Shown here one piece after another: positions 62,001 through 64,000 of a stretch of 64,000 nucleotides of DNA (the stretch's first letter is position 1; each line of letters starts with the position of its first letter). A program made the position numbers and the translations under genes. The notes under the pieces are model-generated. The model searched no databases and was not told the origin of the DNA. It saw nothing but the letters and a program-made list of their open reading frames with translations. Origin of the DNA: Drosophila persimilis. Taxonomy: Eukaryota; Arthropoda; Insecta; Diptera; Drosophilidae. Location: NCBI RefSeq assembly GCF_003286085.1, contig NW_020825294.1:9486001-9550000 (forward strand). Reading direction: 5' to 3'.

Positions 62001-64000
62001 GAATTCTCCCCGGAGTCGGAGCTGGAAGATGAGTCCCAGGTGGTGCCCATGAAGCGTGCCCGCACAGTGCGCAAGGAAAACGAAGAGGACTACGATGCGG
62101 ACGAGGCATGCAACGAGTGCGGCAAATCGGACCATCCCGAATGGATACTCCTCTGCGATACGCCGGACTGCAACAAGGGCTATCACTGCTCCTGCCTGTC
62201 CCCGGTGCTGTTTTACATCCCCGAGGGCGACTGGCATTGTCCGCCCTGCCAGCAGGAGCATCTCATTGTGGCCTTGGAGCAGCAGCTCCAGCGTTTCGAT
62301 CAGATGGTGGCGCACAAGCAGCAGGAGAAGCGTCTGGCTGAGGTGGCCGAGCGAGAGCGACAGGAGCGCGAGGCCGTGAAGCTGGCCGAAGATCGTGAGG
62401 CCTCCAAGGCGGTGGGCCACGACGATGACGACGACGACGATGATGATGATCGCGACGAGGTGGCCAGCAAGCAGAGCAAGGCGGACAAACCCAAGAGACG
62501 ACGCGGCGACGGGCGCAGCAATCGCAAGGCGGCCAAACGCGGCACAAGACGACGCCGTGGAGGCGACTCGGACTGCAGCAGCGGCGCCGGCAAGAGCCAG
62601 TCCGGTGGCAGTGCCTCCGGCTCTGGTTCGAGCAGCAACAGCAGCAGCTTCTCGGACTCGGACGACGAGCCCATCTACAAGCTGCGCAAGCGACGGCAGA
62701 TCAATGTCAGCTATCGCCTCAACGAGTACGATGATCTGATCAATTCTGCCCTCAAAAAGGAAATGGATGAGGCGGCCGGAGCGGGTAATCTTGGCCGTGG
62801 CAAAGACATTTCCACCATTATCGAGGCGGACAAGGAGAAGGCGCGACGTGATGACTTGCCAGAGGATGAGGAGGAGCCCGAGGAGAAGGCTCCTGCCTCC
62901 GTAAAGGAGGAAAAAGCAGCTAAATCCAGCAGCAGCTCTGACGACGACGATGAAGTTCCTCTCAAGCGCAGCAAATCGAAGCAGCCGCCAGCGAAAAAGA
63001 AACCCAGAAAGCTGACTACACTCGATGTGAGCTCCGAGGAGGATCATGGCAGCGATGAGGACTTCAAGACCTCCAGTTACACCGACGAGGACACCTCCCA
63101 GTCGGCCTCCGATGACTCGGACTCCAGCCTGGAGATGTACAGACGACCGAGGGGCGGCAAGAAGCAGCGGAAGGCGGCCAGAAGAGCCGCTCGAGAGCGC
63201 CGCAAGGATCGCAAATTCGTGGTGGAGGAGAGCGACGAAAGCGAAGAGGAGCAAAAGAAGCCCAAGTCCAAGAAGAAAAAGAAGGAGGACTCCGACTACA
63301 CGGAAACCGAGACGGACGACGACGAGGACAATGGCTCAGAGCTCACCGAAAACATGGACAGTGCGGATCTGTGCGACGACACCACCAGCGAGAGCGAAGA
63401 TGGGGCCTGGCATCCATCCAAAAAGAAGAAAACCAACAAAAAGAGCTGCAGCTCGGCCGCGGGAATAGCCAGAAAATCCCCGAAACTGAAGAAGCCCGTG
63501 CAGCCGGCAAAGAAACCGAAGCGTTTGGAGTACTCCGACGATGACATAAGCGAAAGCGAGCCGGAGGAAGAGGATGAGGACGACGACGAAGGGGCACCGA
63601 CCTCCGGCAAGGGCTCGGGCAAGCAGCCACGCTCACAGCCACTGAAGCCCAGTGCCTCCACCGTCCAGACGGGCAAGGGCAAAGGCAAGTCCAAGAAGAA
63701 GAAGCCGCCCTCCTCCGACGAGGACGAGGGAGCCGCTTCAGATGAGAGGACACGCACGCGAGGACGTCGCTATGCCTACATCGAGGACTTTGACGACGAC
63801 AGCTCGGACGGCGGCATCAAGCCGGGGGTCCATCGTCCCGACACACCGCCCGAGGAGCGACAGAAGTTCATCCAGAAGCAGGAGGAGATCAAACGGATGC
63901 TGGCCGAAAAGAACGCCGAAGGAGCCAAGCTGGCGGCCACGCCCCGCCTGACGCCCATCAAGGGAGCGGCTCCAGGACAGGTGCCCCCCGGCGGCGGACC
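56023..64000 (+). CDS. Rsf-1: Remodeling and spacing factor 1, PHD-finger ISWI-complex subunit (3' end outside window)
   Basis: Exons 56023-56248, 56740-56921, 56981-57472 and 57537 to the window end; at least 2454 codons. RSF1 partners ISWI to space nucleosomes and, in flies, is tied to silent chromatin and H2Av exchange. The first 200 residues match the RSF1 N-terminal WHIM/DDT-like region ([60 protein letters not shown]). A long low-complexity acidic/Lys/Pro middle follows, then a PHD finger at about residues 1824-1875 ([31 protein letters not shown]) with the complete Cys4-His-Cys3 ligand set, and another acidic/basic disordered part. The last exon is open for 6.4 kb. Two tandem peptide repeats occur in the middle (58839-58985 and about 59324-59480). 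The start codon has an acceptable context (AAAATGGC). The upstream Motif 1 module fits a housekeeping gene. Confidence 0.93.
58839..58985 (+). repeat. 21-bp coding tandem repeat in Rsf-1
   Basis: Seven consecutive 21-bp units, each coding a heptapeptide of consensus V/I-K-S-S-P-E-T; the first two units differ by one base, the last two are degraded. It lies in the disordered middle of the protein (about residues 735-783). Ser-Pro and Thr sites in each unit are possible phosphorylation targets. Confidence 0.9.
59324..59480 (+). repeat. Second coding tandem repeat in Rsf-1 (about 42 bp)
   Basis: Three to four degenerate units of about 14 residues with the pattern EQxKxxxExVMPxK, 340 bp after the heptad array. 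Repeats are visible at the protein level more than at the DNA level. Confidence 0.7.

Noticed and set aside
57136-63961. Many long antisense and out-of-frame ORFs across Rsf-1, such as minus-strand 61833-63254 (473 aa)
   Set aside because: They are reverse or shifted readings of acidic, Lys- and Ser-rich low-complexity codons (GAG/GAC/AAG) and show no domain. The plus-strand frame encodes a clear PHD finger.
1-64000. CRISPR arrays, bacterial operons or ribosomal RNA
   Set aside because: No spaced direct-repeat array, no Shine-Dalgarno-led gene series and no rRNA-like conserved blocks; the gene structure is clearly that of an insect nuclear genome.

Overview
This window is nuclear DNA from a Drosophila-type fly. 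The intergenic DNA is AT-rich and full of microsatellites, the introns are short (about 50-70 nt) with GT-AG ends, and the core-promoter words GGTCACACTG and GTATATTT are typical of flies. The series Rsf-1, Ankle1, Atg18b and clumsy-like kainate receptors matches, from memory, the neighbours CG8677, CG8679, CG8678 and CG8681 of D. melanogaster 2L (Muller element B). The exact species cannot be read from the sequence, but it is probably not D. melanogaster, where I recall only one receptor (clumsy) at this locus.

Layout. From 1 to 28.5 kb the sequence is gene-poor; the only gene I can support is an intronless CCDC34-like coiled-coil gene (6017-7108, +). From 28.6 to 44.6 kb lies a compact cluster of five genes: two kainate-type ionotropic glutamate receptors on the minus strand (A, 28583-32765; B, 33610-37131), two CFAP299 (DUF4464) paralogues head to head (D, 37731-38852, -; E, 39603-40379, +), and a third receptor on the plus strand (C, 40926-44566). 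Receptor-CFAP299 on the left mirrors CFAP299-receptor on the right, as expected of an old inverted duplication of a two-gene unit. All exon models below were spliced by hand; receptor frames close exactly to 912, 898 and 1020 aa.

From 44.6 to 51 kb there is an AT-rich convergent spacer, the WIPI-family autophagy gene Atg18b (-, first exon not found), a tRNA-like pol III element, and the single-exon GIY-YIG nuclease gene Ankle1 (-). From 51 to 56 kb is non-coding DNA holding a 549-bp non-autonomous hAT transposon with a perfect 8-bp target-site duplication, then a twice-repeated Motif 1/Motif 6 promoter module. From 56.0 kb to the window end runs Rsf-1 (+), a very large PHD-finger chromatin-remodelling subunit whose last exon continues past the window.

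The receptors would form glutamate-gated cation channels; their pore-lining Q/R-site residues differ (Thr, Gln, Gly), so the copies have probably diverged in conductance. The CFAP299 genes are likely sperm/cilium genes. Atg18b, Ankle1 and Rsf-1 are housekeeping genes of autophagy, DNA processing and chromatin.
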